From: Achromobacter animicus
GTDB lineage: Bacteria; Pseudomonadota; Gammaproteobacteria; Burkholderiales; Burkholderiaceae_B
DNA: 43,853 bases
NCBI RefSeq assembly: GCF_902859585.1
Contig: NZ_CADIJM010000026.1
Span: 1 to 43,853, forward strand
Direction: 5' to 3'
The position numbers were made by a program, and so were the translations under genes. Shown one piece after another: positions 16,690 through 25,168 of this stretch. Each line of letters starts with the position of its first letter. Positions within the stretch are counted from its first letter, which is position 1. The notes under the pieces were generated by a model. The model did not search any database and was not told the DNA's origin. It worked only from the letters and a program-made list of their open reading frames with translations.

Positions 16690-17580
16690 TCAGGACTGCC
16701 CACGCAACCGCGCCAGCTCCGCCGATAACTCCGCCACCAGCGCCTGCGCGCGCGCCAGCGGGTCCTGTCCGTTGACCGGCGCCTGCGGCTCAGGCGCGGT
16801 TTCATGCAGCCGGGGTTGCACGCTTTCCTGCCCCATGCTGACGTCCACGTCGAACACCAGTTGTTCGGCGCGATGCCAGGTGGTGAACCATTCCAGCGGC
16901 TTGCCGTGCTGGTCCATGCCCTGGCCCTGCAGCATCAGGAGCGGCGTGCCGGCCTGCGTGTCCAGCAGGGCGGCCAGTACGCCGTCTGCGGCGACCGCGC
17001 GGATCTGGTTGCGGCCGGCGCCGGGGCGCAGACCGAACTGCCGCGTCAGCACGCCGTGCAGGGAGGCGTCGGCCAGGTGTTCAGCGCGCAGGCCGGGCAC
17101 CGCGTCGGCGGGCAGCCAGGTGCGCACGTAGGCCAGCGGCGCTTCGGCCACGTGGCGCAGGCGTTCGAGCATCAGGAGGCGGGTGGTGCCGAAGAACTCG
17201 GCAACCTCGGCGGGCGGCTCGGCCGGGCCCAGCGCCAGCACGCGCGTGCGCAGCGCAACGCCCGACTGGGCAAACTGTTCGTACAGACCGGTGGACCGCT
17301 GCACCAGGCGGCGGTGTTCCTGCGGCGCCGCCACGGTGGCGGGGCGGCCGGTCTCGCGTTGGATGAGGCCTTCGGCGGCAAGTGCCGCGAGGGCCTGGCG
17401 CACCACGCTGCGCGCCACGCCGAAGCGGTCGCACAGCGCGGCCTCGCTGGGCAGCACGGCGCCCGCCGCGAGCTTGTTCGTGCGGATGTATCCGCGCAAC
17501 CGCGACGCCACCTGGGCGTGCAGCGGGATGTCTCCCGCGCGGTCAAGATCGGGCAATGCGTCGTGCGTGGCGGGCGCCAT
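16690..17580 (-). CDS. GntR-family regulator with UTRA domain (HutC subgroup)
   Basis: This 296-residue regulator has an N-terminal GntR winged helix at about residues 15-80 (IPLHAQVASRLRGYIRTNKLAAGAVLPSEAALCDRFGVARSVVRQAL). The C-terminal UTRA ligand domain starts near residue 100 (LYEQFAQSGVALRTRVLAL, RHVAEAPLAYVRTWLP, FTTWHRAEQLVFDVDV). The start at 17580 has a GGAGG ribosome site nine bases away. It lies 5 bp after the PdxA2 stop and is the last gene of the permease-kinase-dehydrogenase operon. Autoregulated local control through the palindromes at 20952-20985 is therefore the natural model. UTRA proteins usually sense a sugar-acid or phosphorylated intermediate. Confidence 0.9.
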   Translation of the reverse strand: MAPATHDALPDLDRAGDIPLHAQVASRLRGYIRTNKLAAGAVLPSEAALCDRFGVARSVVRQALAALAAEGLIQRETGRPATVAAPQEHRRLVQRSTGLYEQFAQSGVALRTRVLALGPAEPPAEVAEFFGTTRLLMLERLRHVAEAPLAYVRTWLPADAVPGLRAEHLADASLHGVLTRQFGLRPGAGRNQIRAVAADGVLAALLDTQAGTPLLMLQGQGMDQHGKPLEWFTTWHRAEQLVFDVDVSMGQESVQPRLHETAPEPQAPVNGQDPLARAQALVAELSAELARLRGQS

Positions 17581-17585
17581 GGGAA

Positions 17586-18638
17586 TCAACCTCCGGTTTG
17601 TGCCCGCGCAGTTTCCCATACATGCGTCCAGCCCGGGGCCAGATGCGCGGCGCGCTCGGCGGCCAGGATCAGGCTGTCTTCGCGCGCGATGCCCTTGCCG
17701 GCGATGTCGAAGGCGGTGCCGTGGTCGACGGACACGCGCACGACGGGCAGGCCGACGGTGATGTTGACGCCATCATCGCCGTACACGGACTTGAAGGGCG
17801 CGTGGCCCTGGTCGTGGTAACAGGCGATCACGAACTTCCATTTGCCGCGCACGGCCTGCGGGAACAGCGCGTCGGCCGGGATGGGACCGGCGGCCAGGAT
17901 GCCGGCGGCGTTGGCTTCGGCCACGGCGGGCGCGAGGATGTCGGCGTCTTCGCTGCCGAAGATGCCGTTTTCGCCGGCGTGCGGGTTCAGGCCCGCGACG
18001 GCGACGGGTTCGTCGGCGCGGCCCAAGGCCGTGGCGAACGAGCCGGCCAGGCGCAGGACAGCGCGCATGCGGGCAGGGTTCACGTCTTCGATGGCCTGGC
18101 GCAGCGACACGTGCGTCGTGGCGTGGAAGATGTAGAGGTCGCCGGCCGACAGCACCAGCGAGAAGGTCTTGACGCCGAACTCATGCGCCAGCAGTTCGGT
18201 GTGGCCGGGCCACTTGTGGCCGGCGGCGTGCATCGCGGCCTTGTTCAGCGGGGCGGTGACGATACCGTCGATCTCGCCGGCGCGCGCCAGGGCGCAGGCC
18301 GTGGTGACGAAGCGCACCGAGCCGTCGCCGGCGTCCGCGCTGATCTCGCCCAGCTTGACATGCGCCAGCGACGGGCCGGCCTGCAGCACTTCGATCACGC
18401 CCGGGGTGTTGGTGGCGTCGGCGGGACGTTCGATCTTGCGCACGATGGCGGGATCGGCGCCCAGATTGCGCACGGCATTGGCCATGACGTCTGCGTCGCC
18501 AACGACGAAAAGGCGCGCCTTCTGGCGCAGTTCGTCGTGGCCCATGAGCATCTTGGCCGTGATTTCCGGCCCGATGCCCGCTACGTCGCCCAAGGTCACG
18601 GCCAAGAGGGGCAGCTTCGCGGGAGGGGTTTGTGTCAT
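17586..18638 (-). CDS. pdxA2: PdxA2-type 4-phospho-sugar-acid dehydrogenase
   Basis: This 350-residue NAD-dependent oxidoreductase is of the PdxA fold. In the threonate/erythronate pathways it oxidises and decarboxylates the 4-phosphate made by a DUF1537 kinase, giving dihydroxyacetone phosphate. Active-site signatures are complete: GDVAGIGPEI, GHTELLA, the metal-binding His in ATTHVSLR, GLNPHAGE, CYHDQGHAPFK, and VRVSVDHGTAFDIAGKG. Biosynthetic PdxA normally sits with ksgA or surA, whereas this one overlaps the kinase gene by 4 bp, which argues for the catabolic paralogue. The GGAG ribosome site is well placed. Confidence 0.9.
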   Translation of the reverse strand: MTQTPPAKLPLLAVTLGDVAGIGPEITAKMLMGHDELRQKARLFVVGDADVMANAVRNLGADPAIVRKIERPADATNTPGVIEVLQAGPSLAHVKLGEISADAGDGSVRFVTTACALARAGEIDGIVTAPLNKAAMHAAGHKWPGHTELLAHEFGVKTFSLVLSAGDLYIFHATTHVSLRQAIEDVNPARMRAVLRLAGSFATALGRADEPVAVAGLNPHAGENGIFGSEDADILAPAVAEANAAGILAAGPIPADALFPQAVRGKWKFVIACYHDQGHAPFKSVYGDDGVNITVGLPVVRVSVDHGTAFDIAGKGIAREDSLILAAERAAHLAPGWTHVWETARAQTGG

Positions 18639-19852
18639 CGCTTGAATCTCCTGTCGCGGATCGCGCGCACCGCGCGAACCAGTACGTCTTCGGTGCCAAA
18701 GCCGCCGGCCTTGGTCACCACGGGCAGGCCAGCGGCCGTGCCTCCGGTCAGCGTGCCCAGAGGCACGCCGCCCATTACTTCATCCACCAACGCAATGCCG
18801 TTGGCCTGCAGGGCTACCAGCACGCTGCGCGCGCCGTCGCCGCCGGTGGCGACGACCCCTGCCGCGCGCGAGGCGGCGATCAATTGCGCGGCAAGGCTGC
18901 CGAGGCGGTCGGCGACCTTGTCGGAATCCAGGCCGGCGCGTTGGCCTTCGGGGGCCAGCAGCAGAATGGTGCCGGCTTCCAGCGGGGCCTGCGCGTGCGC
19001 CTGCAGGAGCGGTTGGCTCCAGGCATGCCACTGCGCGTCGTCGGCCAGTTGTTCGAGCGACGGGCGCCAGGTGTCGGCGCCCGCAGCCTGCAATGCGGCA
19101 GCCTGGCCGCGTGCGGCGCTGTGCTGCGAGGTCACCACGACGACAACGGGGGCGGTCTGGTCGGCGCCCGCCCAAACGCGGGCCAGCGGGACGGCCAGGC
19201 CGCCCGCGCCCACGGGCAGGGCGCGCTCGCCCAGCAGGCCGACGGCGCGCGCCAGCCGTTCCAGGTCGGCATCGGTGGACGCGTCCACCACCACGGCGCC
19301 GCCCGCGTGCGCGATGCGCGCGGCCAGCGTTTCCGGCGTGTCTTCAGCCAGTGGCGCCACGTGGGCGCAGCCGAGCAGGGTGGGGATGTGGCTTTCGGTC
19401 ACGGGGGTGACCGGATCGGTCGCGGCCGAGGTTTCGGTGACCGGCTTGCCGTTCACATAAAGAATGCCTTGCTCGACGGTGCGGCCCGTCGCCGGAAAGG
19501 CGGGGCAGACCACCGCGATCGCGTCATCGCCCCAGGCGTCGCGCGCCGCGTCGATCTCGGCCTTGAAGGCGCCGCGCAGCGTCGAATCCACTTTCTTGTA
19601 CAGGCGGGTCACGCCGGCATCGCGCAACTGACGTACGTTGCCGCGGATGACCTCGGCCGCATCGGCCGCGCTAAGCGCGCGGCTGTTGGTCGTGACGGCC
19701 AGCACCTCGACGCCGTCGTGGGCGGGCCCGGACAGGGCCTCGTCCGCGCCGCCGATCGACAGGTGCGTGCACCAGCCGGCGCGCACGAATTGCACGGCGG
19801 TGTCGCCGGATCCGGTCAGGTCGTCGGCAACGATGGCGATGGTGGGTTTCAC
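18635..19852 (-). CDS. DUF1537 four-carbon acid-sugar kinase
   Basis: This 405-residue kinase belongs to the family that includes D-threonate kinase DtnK and D-erythronate kinases. It transfers phosphate from ATP to the 4-hydroxyl of a four-carbon sugar acid. The N-terminal substrate domain opens with IAIVADDLTGSGDTAVQF. The C-terminal nucleotide domain has GGDGARSVLVAL near residue 330 and a closing GGVPLGTLTGGTAAGLPVVTKAGGFG. The start is a GTG at 19852, overlapping the permease stop, with a GGAGAGG ribosome site. Both junctions of this gene are 4-bp overlaps. D-threonate or D-erythronate is the most likely substrate, but the sequence does not decide which. Confidence 0.9.
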   Translation of the reverse strand: MKPTIAIVADDLTGSGDTAVQFVRAGWCTHLSIGGADEALSGPAHDGVEVLAVTTNSRALSAADAAEVIRGNVRQLRDAGVTRLYKKVDSTLRGAFKAEIDAARDAWGDDAIAVVCPAFPATGRTVEQGILYVNGKPVTETSAATDPVTPVTESHIPTLLGCAHVAPLAEDTPETLAARIAHAGGAVVVDASTDADLERLARAVGLLGERALPVGAGGLAVPLARVWAGADQTAPVVVVVTSQHSAARGQAAALQAAGADTWRPSLEQLADDAQWHAWSQPLLQAHAQAPLEAGTILLLAPEGQRAGLDSDKVADRLGSLAAQLIAASRAAGVVATGGDGARSVLVALQANGIALVDEVMGGVPLGTLTGGTAAGLPVVTKAGGFGTEDVLVRAVRAIRDRRFKR

Positions 19853-20874
19853 AGGGCCTCTCCGCGGGCTTCGGTCAGGGGCGGGGCGACGGTGGCGTCG
19901 GCGTCCTCGGACTTCAGTTCACCGGCGCGCTTGAGGAACCAGGATGCCAGCACCGGGGCCAGAATGGAACTGATCAGCACGCATGCGGCGACCTGCGCGG
20001 TGGCGGTGGACACGTATTGCTGGAAGTTGGGGTCGGCTGCCGCGACCACGGCGGGCGTGGCGATGGCGTTGCCGGCGGTGGTGCCGGCTGCGAAGCCCAG
20101 GCCGCTCTTGCCGCCGCGGCGCAGGATCATGCGGTAGCCCAGGTAGACCAGGCCGCCCGTGATCGGGCTGATGATCAGGCCCAGGATCAGGCCGCTGATG
20201 CCGCCGCCAACCACGGCGCCCAGATCGATGCCGGTGCCCAGCGCAAAGGCGAAGAACGGAATGACGATGTTGGGCACGGGCTTGAGCACGTCACGCCACT
20301 TGGGGTCCAGGTTGCCGACGACCACGCCCAGCAGGAAGGGCACCAGTGCAGCGACCAAGGCGATCATCGGGATGTCGGCCAAGCCGGACGCGCCCAGGAA
20401 CAGCAGGCTGAAGAAGGGGCCGTCGTTGACCGCGCTGGCGACGTAGGCGCCGCGGTCGCGGGCATCGCCGTATTGACCGGTGTAGGCCAGCCACAGGCCG
20501 CCGTTGCTGTTGTCGAACGCGGCCAGCATGGCCAGGATCGACACGCCCCACAGACCGTCCAGACCGACGTAGCTGCCGAGGATGATGATGAGCGTGGCGG
20601 GCACCAGCGTCTTCATCAGCAGGATGGTGCCGGCCGTGGCCAGGATCGGGCCGCCGGTGCGGGCGTTGACGTGCGTGCCGGTCGCGAAGATCAGCAGCGC
20701 GATCAGCGGCAGCGCGCTGTTCTTGAAGAGGGCGGTGGTAAAGCCGCCGATGGCGAGCGCATCAGGGGCGAAGGTGCCGATCAGGGAACCCAGGATCAGC
20801 GGCACCAGCATCAATCCACCAGGGATTTTTTGCATCGTGCCAAAAAAGGGCGAGCGGGTAGTTGCGGTCGACAC
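19849..20874 (-). CDS. KdgT-like 2-keto-3-deoxygluconate/sugar-acid permease
   Basis: This 341-residue proton-coupled permease is of the 2-keto-3-deoxygluconate transporter family. It has about ten hydrophobic segments and the family openings KIPGGLMLVPLILGSLIGTFAP and NSALPLIALLIFATGTHVN. Conserved central motifs are AAFDNSNGGLWLAYTGQYGD and SAVNDGPFFSLLFLGASGL, and near the end GFAAGTTAGNAIATPAVVAAADP. The GTG start at 20874 has a GGAG site nine bases upstream; an ATG thirteen codons later is an alternative. It leads the operon with the DUF1537 kinase and PdxA2, so it probably imports a four-carbon sugar acid, not KDG itself. Confidence 0.9.
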   Translation of the reverse strand: MSTATTRSPFFGTMQKIPGGLMLVPLILGSLIGTFAPDALAIGGFTTALFKNSALPLIALLIFATGTHVNARTGGPILATAGTILLMKTLVPATLIIILGSYVGLDGLWGVSILAMLAAFDNSNGGLWLAYTGQYGDARDRGAYVASAVNDGPFFSLLFLGASGLADIPMIALVAALVPFLLGVVVGNLDPKWRDVLKPVPNIVIPFFAFALGTGIDLGAVVGGGISGLILGLIISPITGGLVYLGYRMILRRGGKSGLGFAAGTTAGNAIATPAVVAAADPNFQQYVSTATAQVAACVLISSILAPVLASWFLKRAGELKSEDADATVAPPLTEARGEAL

Positions 20875-20951
20875 TATCGAGGTCTCCAGGACGATTTTTC
20901 TGGGTTGCAGACGTTCATGCGCGCGTCTGTCGGACGGGTGAAAAAATCGTA

Positions 20952-20985
20952 GTGTACACCTGTACGTACAGCATGTACGTACAGG
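20952..20985. promoter_or_regulatory. Composite GntR-type operator upstream of the sugar-acid operon
   Basis: A perfect inverted repeat, CCTGTACGTACA-GCA-TGTACGTACAGG, spans 20959-20985. Each arm itself contains the 10-bp palindrome TGTACGTACA, with centres 13 bp apart. A third smaller palindrome, GTGTACAC, abuts at 20952-20959. The core fits the GT-N-TA-N-AC pattern of HutC-type GntR regulators. It lies 78-111 bp upstream of the permease start, in the promoter region of the operon whose last gene encodes such a regulator. Confidence 0.8.
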
Positions 20986-21027
20986 TTGACCTCAATTGCC
21001 GTCCCGGATATGGGGACGGTTTCGTCG

Positions 21028-23142
21028 TCAGAAGCGGTAGGCGCCGCTCAGCATCACCGTGCGGCGCGCACCATAGAAGCAGTCGCCACGGTCCAGGCAG
21101 ACCACTTCATACGTGCGGTCCGCGATGTTGTTGACGTTGAGCGCATAGCGCCACGGTCCGTTGGTGTAGCTGACCATCGCGTCGAACAACGTCACGGACG
21201 GCGTCTCCGGCGCGCCGCCGTCGCGGAACTTGGACAGGAAGCGCGTGCCGGCGCCGACCGCGAAGCCGGGCTGGCCCGCGATCGCGAAGCGATACTTGCT
21301 CCACAGCGACACCATGTGCTTGGGCATGCCTTCGAGCTGCGGATCGATGTCGGTGTAGATGTAGTTGGCGATCACGTCGACGTTTTGCGTGACGCGTCCG
21401 CGCATCTCCAGTTCGACGCCGCGTGTACGCGTCTTGCCCGCCTGGATCTGATTGTTGGGATTGTCCGGATCGTTGGTCTGGCGGTTGCTTTCGCGCAGGT
21501 CGTACGCCGCCGCCGTGAATTCCAGGTCGGCACCCGGGGGCATGTACTTCAGGCCCAGTTCCCACTGCTTGCCGCGCATGGGCTTCCAGCGCTGGTCGTA
21601 GAAATCCGCGCCCGCGATGGGGGTGAAGGACTCGCTGTAGCTCACGTACGGCGACCAGCCGTTGTCGGCCGCGTACATCAGGCCGAAGCGCTTGGTCGTG
21701 GCCTGATCAGTTTCCTTGTCCTGGCCCTCGGCCGTGCTTTCGACGCGATCACGGCGGATGCCTGCCAGCAGGATCCAGTTCTTGTCGAACGTGATCTGGT
21801 CCTGCGCATAGAAGCCCAGCTGCTGCTGGCGCTGCTTGGGCGAGTCGCTGAGCGTGTAGTCGGGCGCGTTGCCATACACCGGGTGGTACAGATTCAGCGG
21901 CGATCCCAGCCCGCTGTCCGATTGGCTGGTTTCGCGATAACGCGTGTAGTCCATGCCGACGATGACGGTGTGCTGCGTGCGGCCCCAGTTCAGCTTGCCT
22001 TCCAGGTTCTGATCGGCGAGCAGCGTGCGCATGCGCGGCTTGTTGATGTAGTAGTAGCGGTCGACGGTGGTCTGTTCGGGGTCGATGTAGGAATCGCCGC
22101 GGCGGTCGCCATACACGTTCGGGTACAGCGATTTGTAGTCCACGCTGCTGACCGTGTTGCGGAAGCTCTGGCGGACCTTCCAGGTGTCGTTGAACTTGTG
22201 TTCGAACAGCCAGCCGACGTTGAATTGCTCGGTGTCGTAGGTGTCAAAGCCCGGTTCGCTGGCAAAACGGCGCGTCGGAATGCGGCCGTTGGGATTGTGA
22301 TCCACGGTGCCGCTCCATGGCAGGAACGATTGCGTCGTGCCGGAACGGTCCTTCTGCCAGGAGGCCTGCAGCGTCAGCGACGTGGCTGCGCTGGGTTGCC
22401 ACGTGAGCGACGGCGCGAGGAACATCCGGTCATCCTGCGCGTACTGCACCTGCGTGTCGCTGTCGCGGCCCAGCGCCACCACGCGATACAGCCACTGGCC
22501 GTCCTCGGTCAGCGGGCCGGTGATGTCGGCCTGGATCTCGCGGCGGTTGAAGTTGCCCAGCTGCACGCCGATTTCACCCTGCTGCTCGGCTTGCGGGCGC
22601 TTGCTGACCAGGTTGACGATGCCGCCCGTGCTGCCCTGTCCGTACAGCATCGACGACGGGCCGCGCAGCACCTCCACGCGTTCCAGGCCATAGACCTCGG
22701 TGCGCGGGTTGTTGAAGCTGAAGAACTGGCGCAGGCCGTCCAGGTACTGCACGGGCTCCACGCCGCGCACACGCACGTAGTCGCCGCGGTTGTCCACGCC
22801 GTAGGCGTTGGGCCGCACGCCGGCCGCGTAGTTCATCGTGTCCTGCACGTTCTGCGAACCCTGGTCGATGATCTGCTCGCGCGGAATCACGGTGATGGCC
22901 TGGGGCGTTTCGGACAATGGCGTGTCGGTCTTGGTGCCGGTGGCGCTGCGACGGGCTACGTAGCCGTCGACGGGACCGGTGGCGGTTTCGCCGGTACCCA
23001 GCACCTGCACGGCGGGCAGGGTGGCGGGCTGTTCGGGCTGCGCATGCGCGGCGCCGGCGCCCAGGCAGGCGGCCAGCGCGGCGGCGGGAACACGGGTGTG
23101 CAGCCGCGCGCGCGAGGCGGCGGGGGTGTGGTGGTGCTTCAA
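21028..23142 (-). CDS. TonB-dependent siderophore receptor
   Basis: This outer-membrane receptor has about 704 residues and imports a ferric siderophore using TonB energy. A signal peptide (AALAACLGAGAAHA) precedes a TonB-box-like region. The plug domain follows with SETPQAITVIPREQIIDQGSQNVQDTMNYAAGV and RVEVLRGPSSMLYGQGSTGGIVNLVSKRP, then a 22-strand barrel ending in the aromatic terminal residue of ...LSGAYRF. The start is best placed at a TTG (23142) with a GGGGAG ribosome site. The first in-frame ATG (23214) lies inside the Fur box, so the hydrophobic extension it would add is not translated. No siderophore synthesis or FecIR-type regulator is adjacent. The ligand is unknown. Confidence 0.93.
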   Translation of the reverse strand: MKHHHTPAASRARLHTRVPAAALAACLGAGAAHAQPEQPATLPAVQVLGTGETATGPVDGYVARRSATGTKTDTPLSETPQAITVIPREQIIDQGSQNVQDTMNYAAGVRPNAYGVDNRGDYVRVRGVEPVQYLDGLRQFFSFNNPRTEVYGLERVEVLRGPSSMLYGQGSTGGIVNLVSKRPQAEQQGEIGVQLGNFNRREIQADITGPLTEDGQWLYRVVALGRDSDTQVQYAQDDRMFLAPSLTWQPSAATSLTLQASWQKDRSGTTQSFLPWSGTVDHNPNGRIPTRRFASEPGFDTYDTEQFNVGWLFEHKFNDTWKVRQSFRNTVSSVDYKSLYPNVYGDRRGDSYIDPEQTTVDRYYYINKPRMRTLLADQNLEGKLNWGRTQHTVIVGMDYTRYRETSQSDSGLGSPLNLYHPVYGNAPDYTLSDSPKQRQQQLGFYAQDQITFDKNWILLAGIRRDRVESTAEGQDKETDQATTKRFGLMYAADNGWSPYVSYSESFTPIAGADFYDQRWKPMRGKQWELGLKYMPPGADLEFTAAAYDLRESNRQTNDPDNPNNQIQAGKTRTRGVELEMRGRVTQNVDVIANYIYTDIDPQLEGMPKHMVSLWSKYRFAIAGQPGFAVGAGTRFLSKFRDGGAPETPSVTLFDAMVSYTNGPWRYALNVNNIADRTYEVVCLDRGDCFYGARRTVMLSGAYRF

Positions 23143-23193
23143 GAGGATCTCCCCACTGGCGTCGGTTGGGTGCGGCCAGTTACGTATAGAAAT

Positions 23194-23212
23194 GACAACG
23201 ATAATAATTATC
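23194..23212. promoter_or_regulatory. Fur box upstream of the siderophore receptor
   Basis: GACAACGATAATAATTATC matches 16 of 19 positions of the classical Fur consensus GATAATGATAATCATTATC. It lies 52-70 bp upstream of the proposed TTG start, indicating iron repression of the receptor. Confidence 0.85.
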
Positions 23213-23257
23213 AATTGTGTCGATGTGCTCAGCCAATAGCGCGCGTCGCGGGAAGAT

Positions 23258-23295
23258 GTAAAAAAGCCCTGCGGCGCTCCGGCGTGGCAGGGCTT
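23258..23295 (-). terminator. Intrinsic terminator downstream of fadD
   Basis: Read on the minus strand, a 9-bp stem AAGCCCTGC/GCAGGGCTT (arms 23287-23295 and 23264-23272) runs straight into a T-tract at 23265-23260. It would end the fadD transcript before the siderophore-receptor promoter. Confidence 0.8.
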
Positions 23296-23423
23296 GCACA
23301 GGAATCCCCTGTGAATTCATCGAGTTGAAGCGCGGCTTGATGCGGGACGCTGCCGCGGCCGCTGTTGGCGGCGCGCGACAGTGTTGCACGCGCAAAAACG
23401 GGGTGCGGTCGGCGGTGCGCCGA

Positions 23424-25139
23424 TCAGTCCTGGCGGGTCGCCTGATTCGCGGGGGCCGGAGGGTTGGCGGCGGGCGCCGGCGCGTCCGGACGCAGCTCGC
23501 GCCGCAGGATCTTGCCCACGTTGGTGCGCGGCAGGTCGTCACGGAACTCGATGTGGCGCGGCACCTTGTAGCCGGTCAACTGGCTGCGGCAATGCGCGAT
23601 CAGCGTTTCCGCGTCCAGCGTGGGGTCCTTGCGGATCACGAACAGCTTGACCGCCTCGCCGGAGCGTTCGTCCGGCACGCCTACGGCCGCTACCTCGCGT
23701 ACGCCAGGATGCAGCGCGGCCACATCCTCGACCTCGTTCGGGTACACGTTGAAGCCGGACACCAGGATCATGTCCTTCTTGCGATCGACCAGATACACGT
23801 AGCCGGTCTCGTCGACATAACCGACGTCGCCCGTGCGCAGGAAGCCGTCCGGGTACATGACGAGCGCCGTCTCGTCCGGCCGGTTCCAGTAGCCCCGCGT
23901 GACCTGCGGACCGCGCACGCAGATTTCGCCGTTTTCGCCGATGCCCAGTTCGCGGCCCGCGTCGTCGCGGATCGACAGATCCGTAGAGGGCACCGGCAAT
24001 CCGATGGATCCATTGAAGATCTTGGTGTCCAGCGGATTGATGGTGACGGCGGGCGACGTTTCAGTCAGGCCGTAGGCCTGGGCGATCGATACGCCGGTCG
24101 CCGCGCGCCACCGGTCCGCCACCGACCGCTGCACCGCCATGCCGCCGCCCATGGTGAGCCGCAGGCGCGAAAAATCCAGGTGGGCAAAATCGGGGTGGTT
24201 AAGCAGCGCGTTAAAGAGCGTGTTGACGCCCGTGAAGGCCGAGATCGGGACCTTGCCCATTTCCTTGATCAGCCCGGGGATGTCGCGCGGATTGACGATG
24301 AGAAGGTTGCTCGCGCCCAGCTTCATGAAGGTCAGGCAGTTCGCCGTCAGCGCGAAGATGTGATACAGCGGCAGGGCCGTAACGATGCATTCCTCGCCGT
24401 CTTTCACGAGGGGTCTTACCCACGCGTAGGCCTGGCTCACGTTGGCGACCATGTTGCCGTGCGACAGCATGGCGGCCTTGGCCACGCCGGTCGTGCCGCC
24501 CGTGTATTGCAGGAACGCCAGGTCGGCAGGCGAGAGCCGCATGTCGGTGTAGGGAAGGTCGCGTGCCGCACGCAGTACGTCGCCCAGCTTGTGCGAGCCG
24601 GGCAGCGACCACGCGGGCACCATGCGCTTGACGCGCCGGACCGCGAAGTCCACCAGGCGACCCTTGATCGGGCCCAGCATTTCTCCGATGGAGGTGACCA
24701 CCACGTGCTCGACCTGCGTGCCGGGCAAGGCCTTTTGCAACGTGGCCGCGAAGTTGTCCGCGACCACGATGACGCGCGCGCCGGCGTCGGCCAGCTGGTG
24801 TTCCAGTTCGCGCGCGGTGTAGAGCGGATTGCAGTTGACCACGATGCAGCCGGCGCGCAGGGCGCCGAACAGGCAGACCGGGTATTGCAGCAGGTTGGGC
24901 ATCATCAGCGCGACGCGGTCGCCGCGCGCAAGGCCTTGGGCGTGCAGCCATGCGGCAAAGCGGCGCGTCAGCGCGTTCAGCTCGGCATAGGTGATCGACT
25001 TGCCCATGCTGATGTAGGCCGTCTTGTCCGGAAAGCGCCGGAAGCTTTCCTCGATGATCGTCACCAGCGTTGTCTCGCCGTCGGTCTCGATCTCGGCGGG
25101 CACACCGTAGGGATAGCTCTTGTGCCAGATTCGTTCCAT
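23424..25139 (-). CDS. fadD: Long-chain fatty-acid-CoA ligase
   Basis: This 571-residue adenylate-forming enzyme activates long-chain fatty acids to acyl-CoA at the inner membrane, with AMP release. Motifs in order are the P-loop YTGGTTGVAKAAMLSHGN (about residues 213-230), the acyl-selecting middle region, AYGLTETSP near 345, GEICVRGPQVTRGYW, the hinge-region Asp of LRTGDVGYVDETGYVYLVDRKKD, and GYKVPRHIEF with the C-terminal catalytic Lys in TNVGKILRREL. A short Ala/Pro-rich tail follows. The ribosome site is weak. The gene closes the fatty-acid cluster and follows the chalcone-isomerase-like gene by about 30 bp. Confidence 0.94.
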   Translation of the reverse strand: MERIWHKSYPYGVPAEIETDGETTLVTIIEESFRRFPDKTAYISMGKSITYAELNALTRRFAAWLHAQGLARGDRVALMMPNLLQYPVCLFGALRAGCIVVNCNPLYTARELEHQLADAGARVIVVADNFAATLQKALPGTQVEHVVVTSIGEMLGPIKGRLVDFAVRRVKRMVPAWSLPGSHKLGDVLRAARDLPYTDMRLSPADLAFLQYTGGTTGVAKAAMLSHGNMVANVSQAYAWVRPLVKDGEECIVTALPLYHIFALTANCLTFMKLGASNLLIVNPRDIPGLIKEMGKVPISAFTGVNTLFNALLNHPDFAHLDFSRLRLTMGGGMAVQRSVADRWRAATGVSIAQAYGLTETSPAVTINPLDTKIFNGSIGLPVPSTDLSIRDDAGRELGIGENGEICVRGPQVTRGYWNRPDETALVMYPDGFLRTGDVGYVDETGYVYLVDRKKDMILVSGFNVYPNEVEDVAALHPGVREVAAVGVPDERSGEAVKLFVIRKDPTLDAETLIAHCRSQLTGYKVPRHIEFRDDLPRTNVGKILRRELRPDAPAPAANPPAPANQATRQD

Positions 25140-25168
25140 GTCTTGCGGTTCCGTTGGGGCGCAAGGCC

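Noticed and set aside
17586-18638. Biosynthetic PdxA for vitamin B6
   Set aside because: It overlaps a DUF1537 kinase and lies in a permease/GntR operon, the context of the catabolic PdxA2 paralogue, though sequence alone does not fully exclude the other.
20996-21022. Hairpin CCGTCCC/GGGACGG after the siderophore receptor as a terminator
   Set aside because: On the minus strand, the direction of the gene, no T-tract follows; the short T-run is on the other side.
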